The notes beneath the pieces were generated by a model, which had not been told where the DNA came from, did no database searches, and saw only the letters and a list, made by a program, of their open reading frames with translations. The position numbers and the translations under genes were made by a program. Positions 9,815 to 19,140 of a stretch of 64,000 bases of DNA are shown piece by piece; position 1 is the stretch's first letter, and every line of letters begins with the position of its first letter. The stretch comes from Chitinophaga pinensis (GTDB lineage: Bacteria > Bacteroidota > Bacteroidia > Chitinophagales > Chitinophagaceae), in assembly GCA_902167325.1 (NCBI GenBank), contig LR632930.1, positions 1,240,001 through 1,304,000 on the forward strand, in the 5' to 3' direction.

Positions 9815-10453
9815 ATGAAAAGGACTTCCAACATACTGATTGTAGCAGCCTTAGCAGGTGGCGCCTTTCTGGCATCCTGCGGGAATAAGGGGCCGCACCA
9901 TAGAAATCCCGGCAAGATTTATGCGCCCGATATGTACGAGTCCCGTGCATACGAGTTCTACAGCGCCCGTCTGGCGAGCATGAAGCCCGTGGAAGGAACG
10001 GTGAAGCGCGGCGCTATGCTGCCGTATCACCTGAAAGCGGAAGACACGGCGCAAGCCAACCTGGGTCGCAATCCCCTGGTGCTCGATAAAGCAGGTCTGG
10101 ATGAAGGGAAACGTCTGTACGACATCTACTGCGGCGTTTGCCATGGTCAGAAACTGGATGGTAACGGACCGCTGTACAAAGGCGGCGACGGGCCTTATCC
10201 TGCTGCACCTCCGGCATTCCTGACCGGTAAAGTGCTCGGTTATACTGAAGGACGCATCTTCCACGTAATCACCTACGGGTTCAACGTGATGGGCAGCTAC
10301 GCCAGCCAGCTGGATATTGAACAGCGTTGGAAAGTGGTAGGCTATATCAAGAACATGCAGAACGGAGGTAAAGCTCCTGCGGCTCCCGCAGAGGCAGCAC
10401 CGGCAGCCGATTCAGCAACAGCAGCGGCACCCGTTGTAGCCGCAGCTAAATAA
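9815..10453 (+). CDS. actE: Alternative complex III monoheme cytochrome c lipoprotein ActE
   Basis: This 212-residue protein has a lipoprotein signal (AGGAFLASCGN, Cys about 22) and a single heme motif CGVCH (about 106-110) in the sequence YDIYCGVCHGQKLDGNG. A distal Met ligand is likely in GFNVMGSYASQL. The tail of about 25 residues is rich in Ala and Pro. In ACIII, ActE is the outermost heme and can hand electrons to the oxidase or a soluble cytochrome. It is followed by actF after 46 bases. Confidence 0.94.
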   Translation: MKRTSNILIVAALAGGAFLASCGNKGPHHRNPGKIYAPDMYESRAYEFYSARLASMKPVEGTVKRGAMLPYHLKAEDTAQANLGRNPLVLDKAGLDEGKRLYDIYCGVCHGQKLDGNGPLYKGGDGPYPAAPPAFLTGKVLGYTEGRIFHVITYGFNVMGSYASQLDIEQRWKVVGYIKNMQNGGKAPAAPAEAAPAADSATAAAPVVAAAK

Positions 10454-10499
10454 TTAGATTAAAACGCATTTCAACTTCGTATTTTAATATACAACAGTA

Positions 10500-11699
10500 A
10501 TGAAGGACCAATTTGTAGTACCAGCAAGATTAAAAACGACCAGCTTTGTGCTTGTGGGCATCGGCTTGCTGACTTTGTTGATCGGAATATTTGCACTAGG
10601 CGGCGAACATGGCCCCACCCGTTTCTGGGCAGGGCTGCTGCAAAACAGCACCTTCTTCCTGATGGTGGTGTTGGCCAGCACCTTTTTCATCTGTGTAACC
10701 ACACTGGCTCACGGTGGCTGGCAGATGGCTTTCCGCCGCGTGCCTGAAGCCATCTCAATGACAGTGCCTGTGCTGAGCGTAATCGTGCTGGTAGTATTGG
10801 GCTTCCTTATCTTCGGTAATAAAGGCCACATCTACCACTGGCTTCACCCCGAAGGAGACCGCATACTGGAGTTCAAATCTCCTTTCCTCAATGCCGGTTT
10901 CATTTCCACCATGACGGTGATAACACTCGCTCTCTGGAGCATTCTCACAGTGAAACTGCGCAGGATGTCTCTAGCGGAAGATAAAATGCTCCTCGACAAT
11001 GAGAGCCGTAAAGCACTCATCTGGAAAGGAACTGTATGGTGCGGACTCTTTGCCGTAGTATACGCACTGAGCATGGGCTCCACCACACCGTGGATCTGGC
11101 TTATGAGCATCGACGCACACTGGTTCTCCACCATGTACAGCTGGTACACTTTCGCCAGCACCTGGGTTTCCGGTCTTTCCCTCATCGCACTTTTCGTAGT
11201 ATACCTGAAAAGCAAAGGTTACCTCGAAATGGTGAACGAAGAACACCTTCATGATCTGGGCAAATTCATGTTCGCATTCAGCGTATTCTGGACTTACCTC
11301 TGGTTCTCCCAGTACATGCTGATCTGGTACGCAAACATGCCCGAAGAAACTATTTACTACAAGCCGCGTGTATGGGGTGAGTTCAGGCCTATCTTCTTCC
11401 TGAACCTCATCATCAACTTCATCTGCCCGCTGCTGATTCTGATGAAACGTAATTCCAAACGTAACTATACGCTGGTTGCTTTCATGGGCGGCCTCATCAT
11501 CTTCGGCCACTGGCTCGACTTCTTCCAGATGGTAATGCCCGCTACCGTGAAACACCTGTACTTCCCCTGGTATGAACTGGGTATCGGCCTTGGTTTCGTT
11601 GGTCTGATCATTTATCTGACCGCACAACAGCTCGCTAAAGCGCCGCTGACAGCAAAGAACCATCCGTACCTGAAAGAAAGTATCATCCACCACACCTGA
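10500..11699 (+). CDS. actF: Alternative complex III NrfD-like membrane subunit ActF
   Basis: This 399-residue polytopic membrane protein is a second NrfD-like subunit, shorter than ActC. It has about ten helices beginning with FVLVGIGLLTLLIGIFAL. The motif FWTYLWFSQYMLIWYANMPEE (about 266-286) is characteristic of ActF in Bacteroidota. With ActC it forms the membrane core of the quinol:cytochrome c oxidoreductase. It completes the canonical act order, after which the oxidase genes start 59 bases downstream. Confidence 0.94.
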   Translation: MKDQFVVPARLKTTSFVLVGIGLLTLLIGIFALGGEHGPTRFWAGLLQNSTFFLMVVLASTFFICVTTLAHGGWQMAFRRVPEAISMTVPVLSVIVLVVLGFLIFGNKGHIYHWLHPEGDRILEFKSPFLNAGFISTMTVITLALWSILTVKLRRMSLAEDKMLLDNESRKALIWKGTVWCGLFAVVYALSMGSTTPWIWLMSIDAHWFSTMYSWYTFASTWVSGLSLIALFVVYLKSKGYLEMVNEEHLHDLGKFMFAFSVFWTYLWFSQYMLIWYANMPEETIYYKPRVWGEFRPIFFLNLIINFICPLLILMKRNSKRNYTLVAFMGGLIIFGHWLDFFQMVMPATVKHLYFPWYELGIGLGFVGLIIYLTAQQLAKAPLTAKNHPYLKESIIHHT

Positions 11700-11758
11700 T
11701 GCGGGGGCGAAGACAAACAACGTTTAGCATTAGATAACTTAATTTTTATTCAATAGCA

Positions 11759-12802
11759 ATGTCAGGATATTTAGCAGTTATAGTAGTTGTTCTCATATTC
11801 GTCGTGATCTTCCAGATTGCGAAGGCAAGCGAATATGTGTCCATTCTCAAAGGTGAAAAGAAAGCGCGCGAGCAGTCCAACCGTATTAACGGTTTCCTGA
11901 TGATCGTGTTCCTGGTGCTGGGCCTGATCGGGGTGTGGTACTGCCACGATCTGATGGATGATTCGATGCTGGGAGAACCTGCATCTGATCATGGTGTTGG
12001 CGTGGACGGACTGATCAAGGTTACTTTCATCATCACCATGATCGTATTCGTGCTGACGCAGATCGCACTTTTCGTTTTCGCCTGGAAATACCAGGAGAAA
12101 GACGGCCGTAAAGCATTCTTTTATCCGCATAACAACAAACTGGAAGTAATCTGGACCGTTATCCCGGCCATCGTACTCACCGTGCTGGTTGCCTTCGGTA
12201 TCCGCCACTGGCTGCGTATGACTTCCGATGCTCCGAAAGAGTCCATGATCGTGGAAGTAACCGGCAAACAGTTTAACTGGATCGTTCGTTACCCCGGTAA
12301 AGACGGTCAGCTCGGCCGCCGCAACTTTAAACTGACCAACGACTCCAATAACCCTGTAGGTCAGGACTGGGCAGACAGCCTGAATCACGACGACGTGATT
12401 GCTCCGGACCTGCACGTAGTAGTAGGTAAACCGGTTAAGCTGATCATCGGTTCCCGCGATGTGGTGCATGACGTAGGTCTGCCGCACTTCCGTCTGAAAA
12501 TGGACGCTGTGCCCGGTATCCCTACCACCCTTTGGTTCACTCCCACCATCACTACAGCAGAATACCGCAAACGCACCGGCAACCCTGACTTCGTTTACGA
12601 GCTGGCTTGCGATCAGATGTGCGGTAACGGTCACTATTCCATGAAGGCGAACATCATTGTGGAAACACAGGAAGAATACGACAAATGGTTAGCGACGCAG
12701 GTAACCCAATACTCACAGGCGCATCCCGCACCGGAAGCTGCTCCGGCAGCACCCGCGGTACCTGCTGATTCCACCAAAGCCGTAGCGGCCCTTACGAAAT
12801 AG
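11759..12802 (+). CDS. coxB: Cytochrome c oxidase subunit II
   Basis: This 347-residue subunit has an N-terminal hydrophobic segment and two further helices (about 40-60 and 85-107). A periplasmic cupredoxin domain follows. The CuA site is visible: the first His in VVHDVGLPHFRLKMD, and the loop CDQMCGNGHYSM (about 284-295) with two Cys, His and Met. The residue between the two Cys that is Glu in many CxExC sites is Gln here. There is no C-terminal heme domain, so electrons must come from ActE/ActA or a separate cytochrome. The tail is Ala/Pro rich. It lies directly after actF, as expected for an ACIII-oxidase supercomplex. Confidence 0.94.
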   Translation: MSGYLAVIVVVLIFVVIFQIAKASEYVSILKGEKKAREQSNRINGFLMIVFLVLGLIGVWYCHDLMDDSMLGEPASDHGVGVDGLIKVTFIITMIVFVLTQIALFVFAWKYQEKDGRKAFFYPHNNKLEVIWTVIPAIVLTVLVAFGIRHWLRMTSDAPKESMIVEVTGKQFNWIVRYPGKDGQLGRRNFKLTNDSNNPVGQDWADSLNHDDVIAPDLHVVVGKPVKLIIGSRDVVHDVGLPHFRLKMDAVPGIPTTLWFTPTITTAEYRKRTGNPDFVYELACDQMCGNGHYSMKANIIVETQEEYDKWLATQVTQYSQAHPAPEAAPAAPAVPADSTKAVAALTK

Positions 12803-12901
12803 TAACTCATCCTTAGAGAAGAGAAATTAGGAGCGAAAAAAATTATAGAAATAGCTGGCAGACCCGCCCCGTTTACCGGCTGATCATAAACAGAACTTAT
12901 T

Positions 12902-14725
12902 ATGAGTAACGAAGCAACATTGCACAGTCAGGAATCTCTCCATCACGGTCATGATGACCATGGGCATGGGCATGACGGGCATGATCACCATCATGAGGAA
13001 ACCTTCATCTCGAAGTACGTTTTCAGCATGGACCATAAAATGATCGCGAAGCAATTCCTGATCACTGGTATTATCTGGGCCATCATCGGTGCATTCTTTT
13101 CTGTATTGTTCCGTTTGCAGCTGGGCTTCCCGGATGCAACCTTCCCCTGGCTGGAATCCATCCTGGGCCATTGGGCAGAAGGCGGCCGCATTACACCTGA
13201 GGCTTACTACGCCCTGGTTACCATGCACGGTACTATCCTGGTGTTCTTCGTATTAACCGCCGGCCTTTCCGGTACATTCTCCAACCTGCTGATTCCCCTG
13301 CAGGTAGGTGCACGCGACATGGCATCTCCCTTCATGAACATGCTGAGCTACTGGTTCTTCTTTACCGCCAGCCTTGTTATGATGTCGTCCCTGTTCGTAC
13401 AAACCGGCCCTGCTTCCGGTGGCTGGACTTCATATCCTCCGCTGAGCGCCCTGGGCGATGCCTCCATCGGTTCCAAGATCGGTATGGACCTCTGGCTGAT
13501 CAGTATGGCACTGTTCGTAGTTTCTTCCCTGCTGGGTAGCCTTAACTATATCTCTACGATCCTGAACATGCGTACGAAAGGCATGAGCATGACGAAGATG
13601 CCCCTTACTATCTGGAGCTTCCTCTTCACCGCCGTGTTGGGTGTACTGTCATTCCCCGTACTGCTTTCCGGTTTCGTACTGCTGCTGTTCGACCGTCATG
13701 GTGGTACCAGCTTCTATCTGAGCGAACTTTTTGTACAGGGTAAAGTACTGCCTAACGAAGGTGGTTCCGCGATCCTCTACCAGCACTTGTTCTGGTTCCT
13801 GGGTCACCCTGAAGTATATATTATCATTCTCCCTGCGATGGGTATGGTATCTGAGATCCTGGCGGTTAATTCCCGCAAGCCGATCTTCGGTTACCTCGCA
13901 ATGGTCGGTTCTATGTTCGCGATCACGGTACTGGCGTTCCTCGTATGGGCACACCACATGTTTGTGACCGGTCTGAACCCTTTCCTCGGCGCGTTCTTCG
14001 TACTGCTGACGCTCCTGATTGCGGTGCCCTCTGCTATCAAGGTATTTAACTGGATTACGACTATCTGGCGCGGTAATATCCGTTTCACGCCTGCATCCCT
14101 GTTCTCTATCGGTTTCGTGAGCACTTTCATCTCCGGTGGTCTTACAGGTATCTGGCTGGGTAACTCCGCTATCGATATTCACCTGCACGATACTTACTTC
14201 GTAATCGCGCACTTCCACATCGTAATGGGTGTATCCGCATTCTTCGGTATGTTCGCCGGTGTTTATCACTGGTTCCCGAAAATGTACGGCCGTTACATGA
14301 ACCAGACGCTTGGTTTCATCCACTTCTGGATCACGCTGGTAGGTGCTTACCTGATCTTCTGGCCCATGCACTACCAGGGTATGGCCGGTATGCCCCGCCG
14401 TTACTTCGACTACAGTAACTGGGCATCCTTTAACCAGTTCGAAGGTCTGAACGCTTTCATCAGCTTTGTAGTAATCATTGTGTTCGCCACACAGCTGCTG
14501 TTTGTATTCAACTTCTTCTATAGCATTTTCAAAGGCCGTAAGCTGACCACAACCAACCCGTGGGCTGCTACCACCCTCGAATGGACTACTCCTATCAATC
14601 CCGGTCACGGCAACTGGCCTGGTGAGATCCCGGAAGTTCACCGCTGGGCTTACGACTACAGCAAAGACGGAAAAGATTTCATCCCGCAAACAGTACCGGT
14701 ATCGCCCGACGAATCCGGCCACTAA
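12902..14725 (+). CDS. coxA: Cytochrome c oxidase subunit I
   Basis: This 607-residue catalytic subunit of an aa3-type heme-copper oxidase has about twelve helices. Visible key parts: HGTILVFF with a heme a ligand, GHPEVYIIILPAMG with the CuB His, the cross-linked Tyr and the proton-channel Glu of A1-type oxidases, HHMF with two further CuB His, and HDTYFVIAHFHIVMG with the remaining heme ligands. The first 35 residues are unusually rich in His and Asp (HHGHDDHGHGHDGHDHHHEE), which may bind metal; this is an inference. It follows coxB by about 100 bases. Confidence 0.96.
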   Translation: MSNEATLHSQESLHHGHDDHGHGHDGHDHHHEETFISKYVFSMDHKMIAKQFLITGIIWAIIGAFFSVLFRLQLGFPDATFPWLESILGHWAEGGRITPEAYYALVTMHGTILVFFVLTAGLSGTFSNLLIPLQVGARDMASPFMNMLSYWFFFTASLVMMSSLFVQTGPASGGWTSYPPLSALGDASIGSKIGMDLWLISMALFVVSSLLGSLNYISTILNMRTKGMSMTKMPLTIWSFLFTAVLGVLSFPVLLSGFVLLLFDRHGGTSFYLSELFVQGKVLPNEGGSAILYQHLFWFLGHPEVYIIILPAMGMVSEILAVNSRKPIFGYLAMVGSMFAITVLAFLVWAHHMFVTGLNPFLGAFFVLLTLLIAVPSAIKVFNWITTIWRGNIRFTPASLFSIGFVSTFISGGLTGIWLGNSAIDIHLHDTYFVIAHFHIVMGVSAFFGMFAGVYHWFPKMYGRYMNQTLGFIHFWITLVGAYLIFWPMHYQGMAGMPRRYFDYSNWASFNQFEGLNAFISFVVIIVFATQLLFVFNFFYSIFKGRKLTTTNPWAATTLEWTTPINPGHGNWPGEIPEVHRWAYDYSKDGKDFIPQTVPVSPDESGH

Positions 14726-14787
14726 ATCTGCCGGCAGGGCATACCCCTGCCGTACCAGGATGATGGAAAGAAATAGTGTTGTTTAAT

Positions 14788-15693
14788 ATGTTGCAAGAAA
14801 ATTCCATAAAGTTGTCTTTATCATACGCCATTGCAAGCAGGGTGAAGGATTACTTCATGATGATGAAGTTTACACTGACCTTCATGGTTGTGTTCTCCTG
14901 TGTGGTTGCCTATTTACTGGTACCTGGTGTGGAATTTAACCTGATTAAAGTTCTTTTATTATTTGCAGGCGGTATCCTGGTATCAGGCTCCGCTAATATC
15001 ATCAATCAGATCCTGGAGCGGGAAACGGATAAACTGATGGCGCGCACGGCTGTAAGGCCGTTGCCCGGCGGAAGGGTTTCCATATCCGAAGCCTGGTTGC
15101 TTTGCGTGATCACCGGTGTGGCAGGCATAGCAATAATGGGTTTTGCTTTTAACTGGTTGAGCGCAGGGCTGAGCCTTCTTTCACTGGTACTGTACGGTTT
15201 CGTATACACCCCATGGAAGAAATGGAACTCTCTGGCGGTACTGGTAGGTGCGGTGCCCGGAGCTTTTCCGATGCTGATCGGATGGGCTGCGGGAGACAAT
15301 GCGCTTTCCATTGGCGGCTGGTCGCTTTTTGCCATTCAGTTCCTCTGGCAGTTCCCCCATTTTTGGGCAATTGCCTGGGTAGCGCATAAGGATTATACCC
15401 GTGCAGGCTTCCGGCTGATGCCTTCCGAACAAGGACCCGGCAAGATGATCGCCCTGCAGGCTGCGATGTATACCTTACTGATGATCCCGGCGGGCGTAGC
15501 ACCGTATTTGCTGGGACTTACCGGGTACATTTCGGCTATCGTGGCCATCCTTATCGGAGGCTGGTACCTCTGGAAAGCCGTTCAGCTGTACCGCAAAGCG
15601 GACGTGCCCTCGGCAAGGAAACTGATGTTCGGTTCGTATATTTACCTGGCAGTGATATTGCTGGCCTTTTTGTTTGACAAAGTAAAACTGTGA
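14788..15693 (+). CDS. ctaB: Protoheme IX farnesyltransferase (heme O synthase)
   Basis: CtaB adds a farnesyl group to heme b to give heme O, the precursor of heme A for the adjacent oxidase. The protein has about nine helices. The prenyltransferase motif NIINQILERETDKLMARTA (Asn and acidic residues for Mg-diphosphate) lies near residues 70-90, and a second conserved segment is HFWAIAWVAHKDYTRAGFRLM. I use ATG 14788 (MLQENSIKLS). A GTG at 14776 would add four residues. Its place between coxA and the subunit III genes fits its role. Confidence 0.93.
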   Translation: MLQENSIKLSLSYAIASRVKDYFMMMKFTLTFMVVFSCVVAYLLVPGVEFNLIKVLLLFAGGILVSGSANIINQILERETDKLMARTAVRPLPGGRVSISEAWLLCVITGVAGIAIMGFAFNWLSAGLSLLSLVLYGFVYTPWKKWNSLAVLVGAVPGAFPMLIGWAAGDNALSIGGWSLFAIQFLWQFPHFWAIAWVAHKDYTRAGFRLMPSEQGPGKMIALQAAMYTLLMIPAGVAPYLLGLTGYISAIVAILIGGWYLWKAVQLYRKADVPSARKLMFGSYIYLAVILLAFLFDKVKL

Positions 15694-15697
15694 GGAG

Positions 15698-16261
15698 ATG
15701 ATGACAATGAACGCACCTAAGAATAAGTTGCACCCGCATAAATATTCACTCTGGATCGCCATGGCGAGCATCACCATGATGTTCATCGGGTTTACAAGTG
15801 CATATGTGGTGAAACGTTCGCAGGCCAACTGGCTGGCGTTCGAACTGCCTGCCATCTTTTACGTGTCTACCGTCCTGATCCTGCTGAGCAGCCTTACCAT
15901 TTACCTGGCGGGCCGTCAGTTCAAAGCGCGCAACATGAGCGCTTACAAACAGCTGATCACGTTAACGGCATTGCTGGGATTAGGATTCGTGGTTTGCCAG
16001 TTCATTGGTTTCGCGGATCTTAAAAGCAATGGCTTACCCCTGAGCAGCACAGTTTCGGCCTCTTTCATTTATGTGATCGTTGGCGCGCACGTTCTGCACG
16101 TACTGGGCGGTGTGGCGGTATTGATGGTGATGTTTGTACGGGCATTCCGTACACGTATACGTACCTACAGTACAATTCCCATCGAAGTAGCATCCACCTA
16201 CTGGCATTTTGTGGGCGGCCTCTGGATTTATCTGCTGATATTTTTTAGCCTGGCCAGATAA
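15698..16261 (+). CDS. Cytochrome c oxidase subunit III-like protein, short form
   Basis: This 187-residue membrane protein has five predicted helices. It has the subunit III hallmarks ASITMMFIGFTSAYVVKR near the N-terminus and ASTYWHFVGGLWIYLLIFF at the end. It is one of two consecutive subunit III-type genes; the longer one follows. The start ATG is four bases after the ctaB stop, so they are probably translationally coupled. Confidence 0.88.
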   Translation: MMTMNAPKNKLHPHKYSLWIAMASITMMFIGFTSAYVVKRSQANWLAFELPAIFYVSTVLILLSSLTIYLAGRQFKARNMSAYKQLITLTALLGLGFVVCQFIGFADLKSNGLPLSSTVSASFIYVIVGAHVLHVLGGVAVLMVMFVRAFRTRIRTYSTIPIEVASTYWHFVGGLWIYLLIFFSLAR

Positions 16262-16315
16262 TAGAATTAGAAAAAAAGATACTGTTTAGAACCAATAAAA
16301 TTCACAATTCGTACA

Positions 16316-16993
16316 ATGGATAACGCAGTAACAGCGAAGAAAAAATGGTGGACCGGAGGGCATTCCCCCTTCAACGTGAGCTATGGTAAGTTGATGATGT
16401 GGTACTTCCTCATCTCCGATGCTTTCACGTTCGGCGCATTGCTGATTTCTTACGGCACACAACGTTTCATGGCAGAAGGCTGGCCTGACCCCAACGTCGT
16501 ATTCCATTCATTCCCTTTTATGGGGCATGCAAATCTCCCGCTGGTGTTCGTGAGTCTGATGACCTTCATCCTGATCATGTCATCTGTTACCATGGTACTG
16601 GCAGTTAACGCCGGTCACTACATGGATAAAAAAGCGGTTGTGAAATGGCTTTCCCTCACTATCGTAGGTGGTATCATGTTCCTCGGCTGTCAGGCATGGG
16701 AATGGACGCACTTACATGAAGTAGGCGCCTGGTGGGGCCGCAACCCCTTCCCGAATGCTGACGGAACGGCTGCCATCTCTACCAACTTTGTTGACTTCTT
16801 CTTTACCATCACAGGCTTCCACGGTCTTCACGTAACTTCCGGCGTTGTGCTGAACATCATCGTTCTCATCAACGTACTGAAAGGCACCTACGAACACCGC
16901 GGCCACTACGAAATGGTGGAAAAGGTAGGCCTCTACTGGCACTTTGTAGACCTGGTTTGGGTATTCGTATTCACTTGCTTCTACCTGCTGTAA
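16316..16993 (+). CDS. coxC: Cytochrome c oxidase subunit III
   Basis: This 225-residue subunit III homologue has five to six helices. Conserved parts are GKLMMWYFLISDAFTFGALL, the E-containing helix FLGCQAWEWTHL, FTITGFHGLHVTSGV and the final VGLYWHFVDLVWVFVFTCFYLL. Subunit III stabilises the catalytic core and the proton uptake path. It lies 54 bases after the shorter homologue. Confidence 0.93.
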   Translation: MDNAVTAKKKWWTGGHSPFNVSYGKLMMWYFLISDAFTFGALLISYGTQRFMAEGWPDPNVVFHSFPFMGHANLPLVFVSLMTFILIMSSVTMVLAVNAGHYMDKKAVVKWLSLTIVGGIMFLGCQAWEWTHLHEVGAWWGRNPFPNADGTAAISTNFVDFFFTITGFHGLHVTSGVVLNIIVLINVLKGTYEHRGHYEMVEKVGLYWHFVDLVWVFVFTCFYLL

Positions 16994-17050
16994 GAAGCAT
17001 CCGATTTTTGACTGAACGTATTTTAATAAAGAGAAAAGTTATTTTTGATC

Positions 17051-17443
17051 ATGGCGCATACACAAAACGCATCCGATAGGCAGGCATCCATCAAGAGCAT
17101 CTGGAAAACATTCTGGATCCTCCTGATCGTTACCATGGTGGAAGTAGGACTGGCTTTCCTGCACCTGTATTCCGGATTCCCCGGCAAACTGTTGCTGAAC
17201 TCCATCTTCATTGGTCTCACCATTGTGAAGGCTTTTTATATCGTTGCCGAATTCATGCACCTCGGCCATGAAATTAAAAACCTGATCTGGACGATCATGA
17301 TGCCCCTGCTGCTGTTCATCTGGTTCATCATCGCCTTCCTCGCAGATGGCGACAGCTGGAAACACATGCGCAGAAACTCCCCCAGCGCTCCGCTACCCGC
17401 AGAAAAAGTGGCGCCCGCGCATGGTGGTGGCAATCATCACTAA
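17051..17443 (+). CDS. Cytochrome c oxidase subunit IV-type small membrane protein
   Basis: This 130-residue protein has three predicted helices (TFWILLIVTMVEVGLAFL; LLLNSIFIGLTIVKAFYIV; MMPLLLFIWFIIAFLADG) and the EFMHLGHE motif between helices 2 and 3, as in the CoxD/cytochrome C oxidase subunit IV family of Bacteroidota. I start at ATG 17051 rather than the TTG two codons earlier. The tail is His-rich (HGGGNHH). It completes the oxidase subunit set. Confidence 0.88.
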   Translation: MAHTQNASDRQASIKSIWKTFWILLIVTMVEVGLAFLHLYSGFPGKLLLNSIFIGLTIVKAFYIVAEFMHLGHEIKNLIWTIMMPLLLFIWFIIAFLADGDSWKHMRRNSPSAPLPAEKVAPAHGGGNHH

Positions 17444-17553
17444 CCACCCGGTCGTAAACACGATATTCCGAAAAATGTAAAAGTGATGCCGTCACAACCG
17501 ATAGCACTCATTTTTACATTTTTCGCTTTTATAAACGTCTAAAACTTACGGTT

Positions 17554-18270
17554 ATCAACAGGAAAGCATTACTCGGCGTTGCACTGGCCATTCTCGTACC
17601 CCTAGCAGGGTACCTGATCGTGGACCATTACGGCAAGAATGTCGTGTCTATACCGCCGTTTCTTATAGCAGAAAGAGTAGACACGATCGTGAAAGATGGA
17701 AAAACGACCTACGATACCGTTTTTCACAAGGTTAAAGACTTCACTCTCACCAATCAGCTCGGAGAACAGGTGAGCCTTAGCCAGATGGAAGGCAAGATCA
17801 TTATCGTGAATTACTTCTTCACGAGCTGCCCCACCATTTGCCCCACCCTCATCAAAAACCTGAAGCGGGTACAGGACACTTACACCAAGAACGATACCCT
17901 CATCCAGATACTTTCCCTCTCGGTAGATCCCGTTCGTGATTCGGTACCTGTGATTAAGCATTATGCTGACAGCAAGGGTATTGATCCCCGTAACTGGTGG
18001 CTGCTCACCGGGGATAAGAAGGAAATCTACGACCTGGCCCGTCACGAATTCTTCGTGAACGCACTCGAAGGCGATGGTGGACCCGATGATTTCATTCATA
18101 CCGAGAAATTCGTGCTGATTGATAAAGACCGCTTTATCCGCGGTTATTACAATGGCATGGATACCAGTGATGTAGCCCGTATGGTGAACGACATCGCCAT
18201 TCTGCACATCGCCAAGAACAAGAAAAAGCCCGGTCTGCTCAAGCGCCTCTTTTCCGGAGGCGACAAATAA
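17554..18270 (+). CDS. SCO family copper chaperone for CuA assembly
   Basis: SCO proteins deliver copper to the CuA site of oxidase subunit II. The thioredoxin-fold domain shows the copper ligands CPTIC (in FTSCPTICPTLI) and the later His in DFIHTEKFVLID. A hydrophobic anchor (KALLGVALAILVPLAGYLIV) lies upstream of the first standard start, GTG 17620, which would cut it off. The frame is open back to a stop at 17455 but has no ATG, GTG or TTG before 17620. I start at ATC 17554, which gives INRKALLG, the natural length. The start is thus uncertain: either a rare AUC initiation or a base change or error. Confidence 0.85.
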   Translation: MNRKALLGVALAILVPLAGYLIVDHYGKNVVSIPPFLIAERVDTIVKDGKTTYDTVFHKVKDFTLTNQLGEQVSLSQMEGKIIIVNYFFTSCPTICPTLIKNLKRVQDTYTKNDTLIQILSLSVDPVRDSVPVIKHYADSKGIDPRNWWLLTGDKKEIYDLARHEFFVNALEGDGGPDDFIHTEKFVLIDKDRFIRGYYNGMDTSDVARMVNDIAILHIAKNKKKPGLLKRLFSGGDK

Positions 18271-18279
18271 CAAGTGAAC

Positions 18280-18852
18280 ATGAATCTGAAGAATAAGAAC
18301 CTGAATACGATCATCACTATCATATCCATTGCTATCCCGGTAGTAGTGGCTGTTTTGTTCGTTATACCGAAGCCCGATATCGAAGCCGGGTTCGACGTGA
18401 AAGTGATGCCTTTCTTCCATGCAGTGCTCAATTCCGCCACGGCAGTGCTGCTGGTGGCGAGCCTGTACTTCATCAAGAACGGTAAAAAGCAGGCCCATAA
18501 ATGGGCGAATCTCACTGCGGTGGGGCTCTCTGTAATATTCCTGCTTTCTTACGTTACTTATCACTTCCTCACCGATTCCACGAAGTTCGGGGATATGAAC
18601 CACGACGGGTTGATAGATGCGGCGGAGATAGCCACGGTAGGAGGTATCCGGTATTTTTATTATTTCCTCCTGCTGACGCATATTGTGTTTGCAATAGCCA
18701 TCGTGCCTATGGTGCTTTTTACACTGCTGCGGGCTTTCCAGAACGATGATCCCAGGCACCGCCGTATAGCACGGATAACCTGGCCCATTTGGTTCTATGT
18801 AGCCATTACGGGAGTGATCGTGTACATGATGATACAGCCATATTACGCCTGA
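18280..18852 (+). CDS. DUF420 membrane protein, likely oxidase assembly factor
   Basis: This roughly 190-residue protein has five helices and matches the DUF420 family, whose Bacillus member CtaM is needed for oxidase maturation. Helix-border histidines are conserved (FFHAVLNSATAVLL, SYVTYHFLTD, LLTHIVFAIAIVPMV, RHRRIARITWPIWFYVAITGV read in pieces). The start is taken as ATG 18280; GTG 18274 lies two codons upstream. It begins nine bases after the SCO stop and closes the assembly part of the cluster. Confidence 0.85.
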   Translation: MNLKNKNLNTIITIISIAIPVVVAVLFVIPKPDIEAGFDVKVMPFFHAVLNSATAVLLVASLYFIKNGKKQAHKWANLTAVGLSVIFLLSYVTYHFLTDSTKFGDMNHDGLIDAAEIATVGGIRYFYYFLLLTHIVFAIAIVPMVLFTLLRAFQNDDPRHRRIARITWPIWFYVAITGVIVYMMIQPYYA

Positions 18853-18903
18853 GTCCTGACGTAAATCAGGCCGGGGCGCTTAAAAATTGCCTAATTTCGG
18901 AAC

Positions 18904-19122
18904 GTGAAAAAGTTATTCTACCTGTTGATGACCGCAGCGTTGCTGCTACCCGGAAGCCAGTTACTGGCGCAATGCTCCCTCTGCACGAAAACCGCGCAGC
19001 AGTTAGGTGAAGGACCGGCCAAAGGCCTTAACAATGGTATCCTGATGCTGGCCGCAGCACCGTTGGCACTGGGCGTATTCCTGGGAGTACGTTGGTATAG
19101 GAGCCAGCGGGCGGCGGAATAG
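18904..19122 (+). CDS. Small secreted/membrane protein with CSLC motif
   Basis: This 72-residue protein starts with GTG and has a signal peptide ending LLAQ, then CSLCTKTAQQLGEGPAKGLNNGI and one transmembrane helix (ILMLAAAPLALGVFLGVRWY). The CxxC right after the signal peptide would face the periplasm. Its position 51 bases after the DUF420 gene, at the end of the oxidase cluster, suggests a role in oxidase assembly or copper/thiol handling. That is inference; I do not recognise a named family. Confidence 0.7.
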   Translation: MKKLFYLLMTAALLLPGSQLLAQCSLCTKTAQQLGEGPAKGLNNGILMLAAAPLALGVFLGVRWYRSQRAAE

Positions 19123-19140
19123 TCGCCCCCCTGCTATTAC

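Noticed and set aside
17620..18270. SCO gene starting at GTG 17620
   Set aside because: This removes the membrane anchor that is encoded in frame directly upstream.
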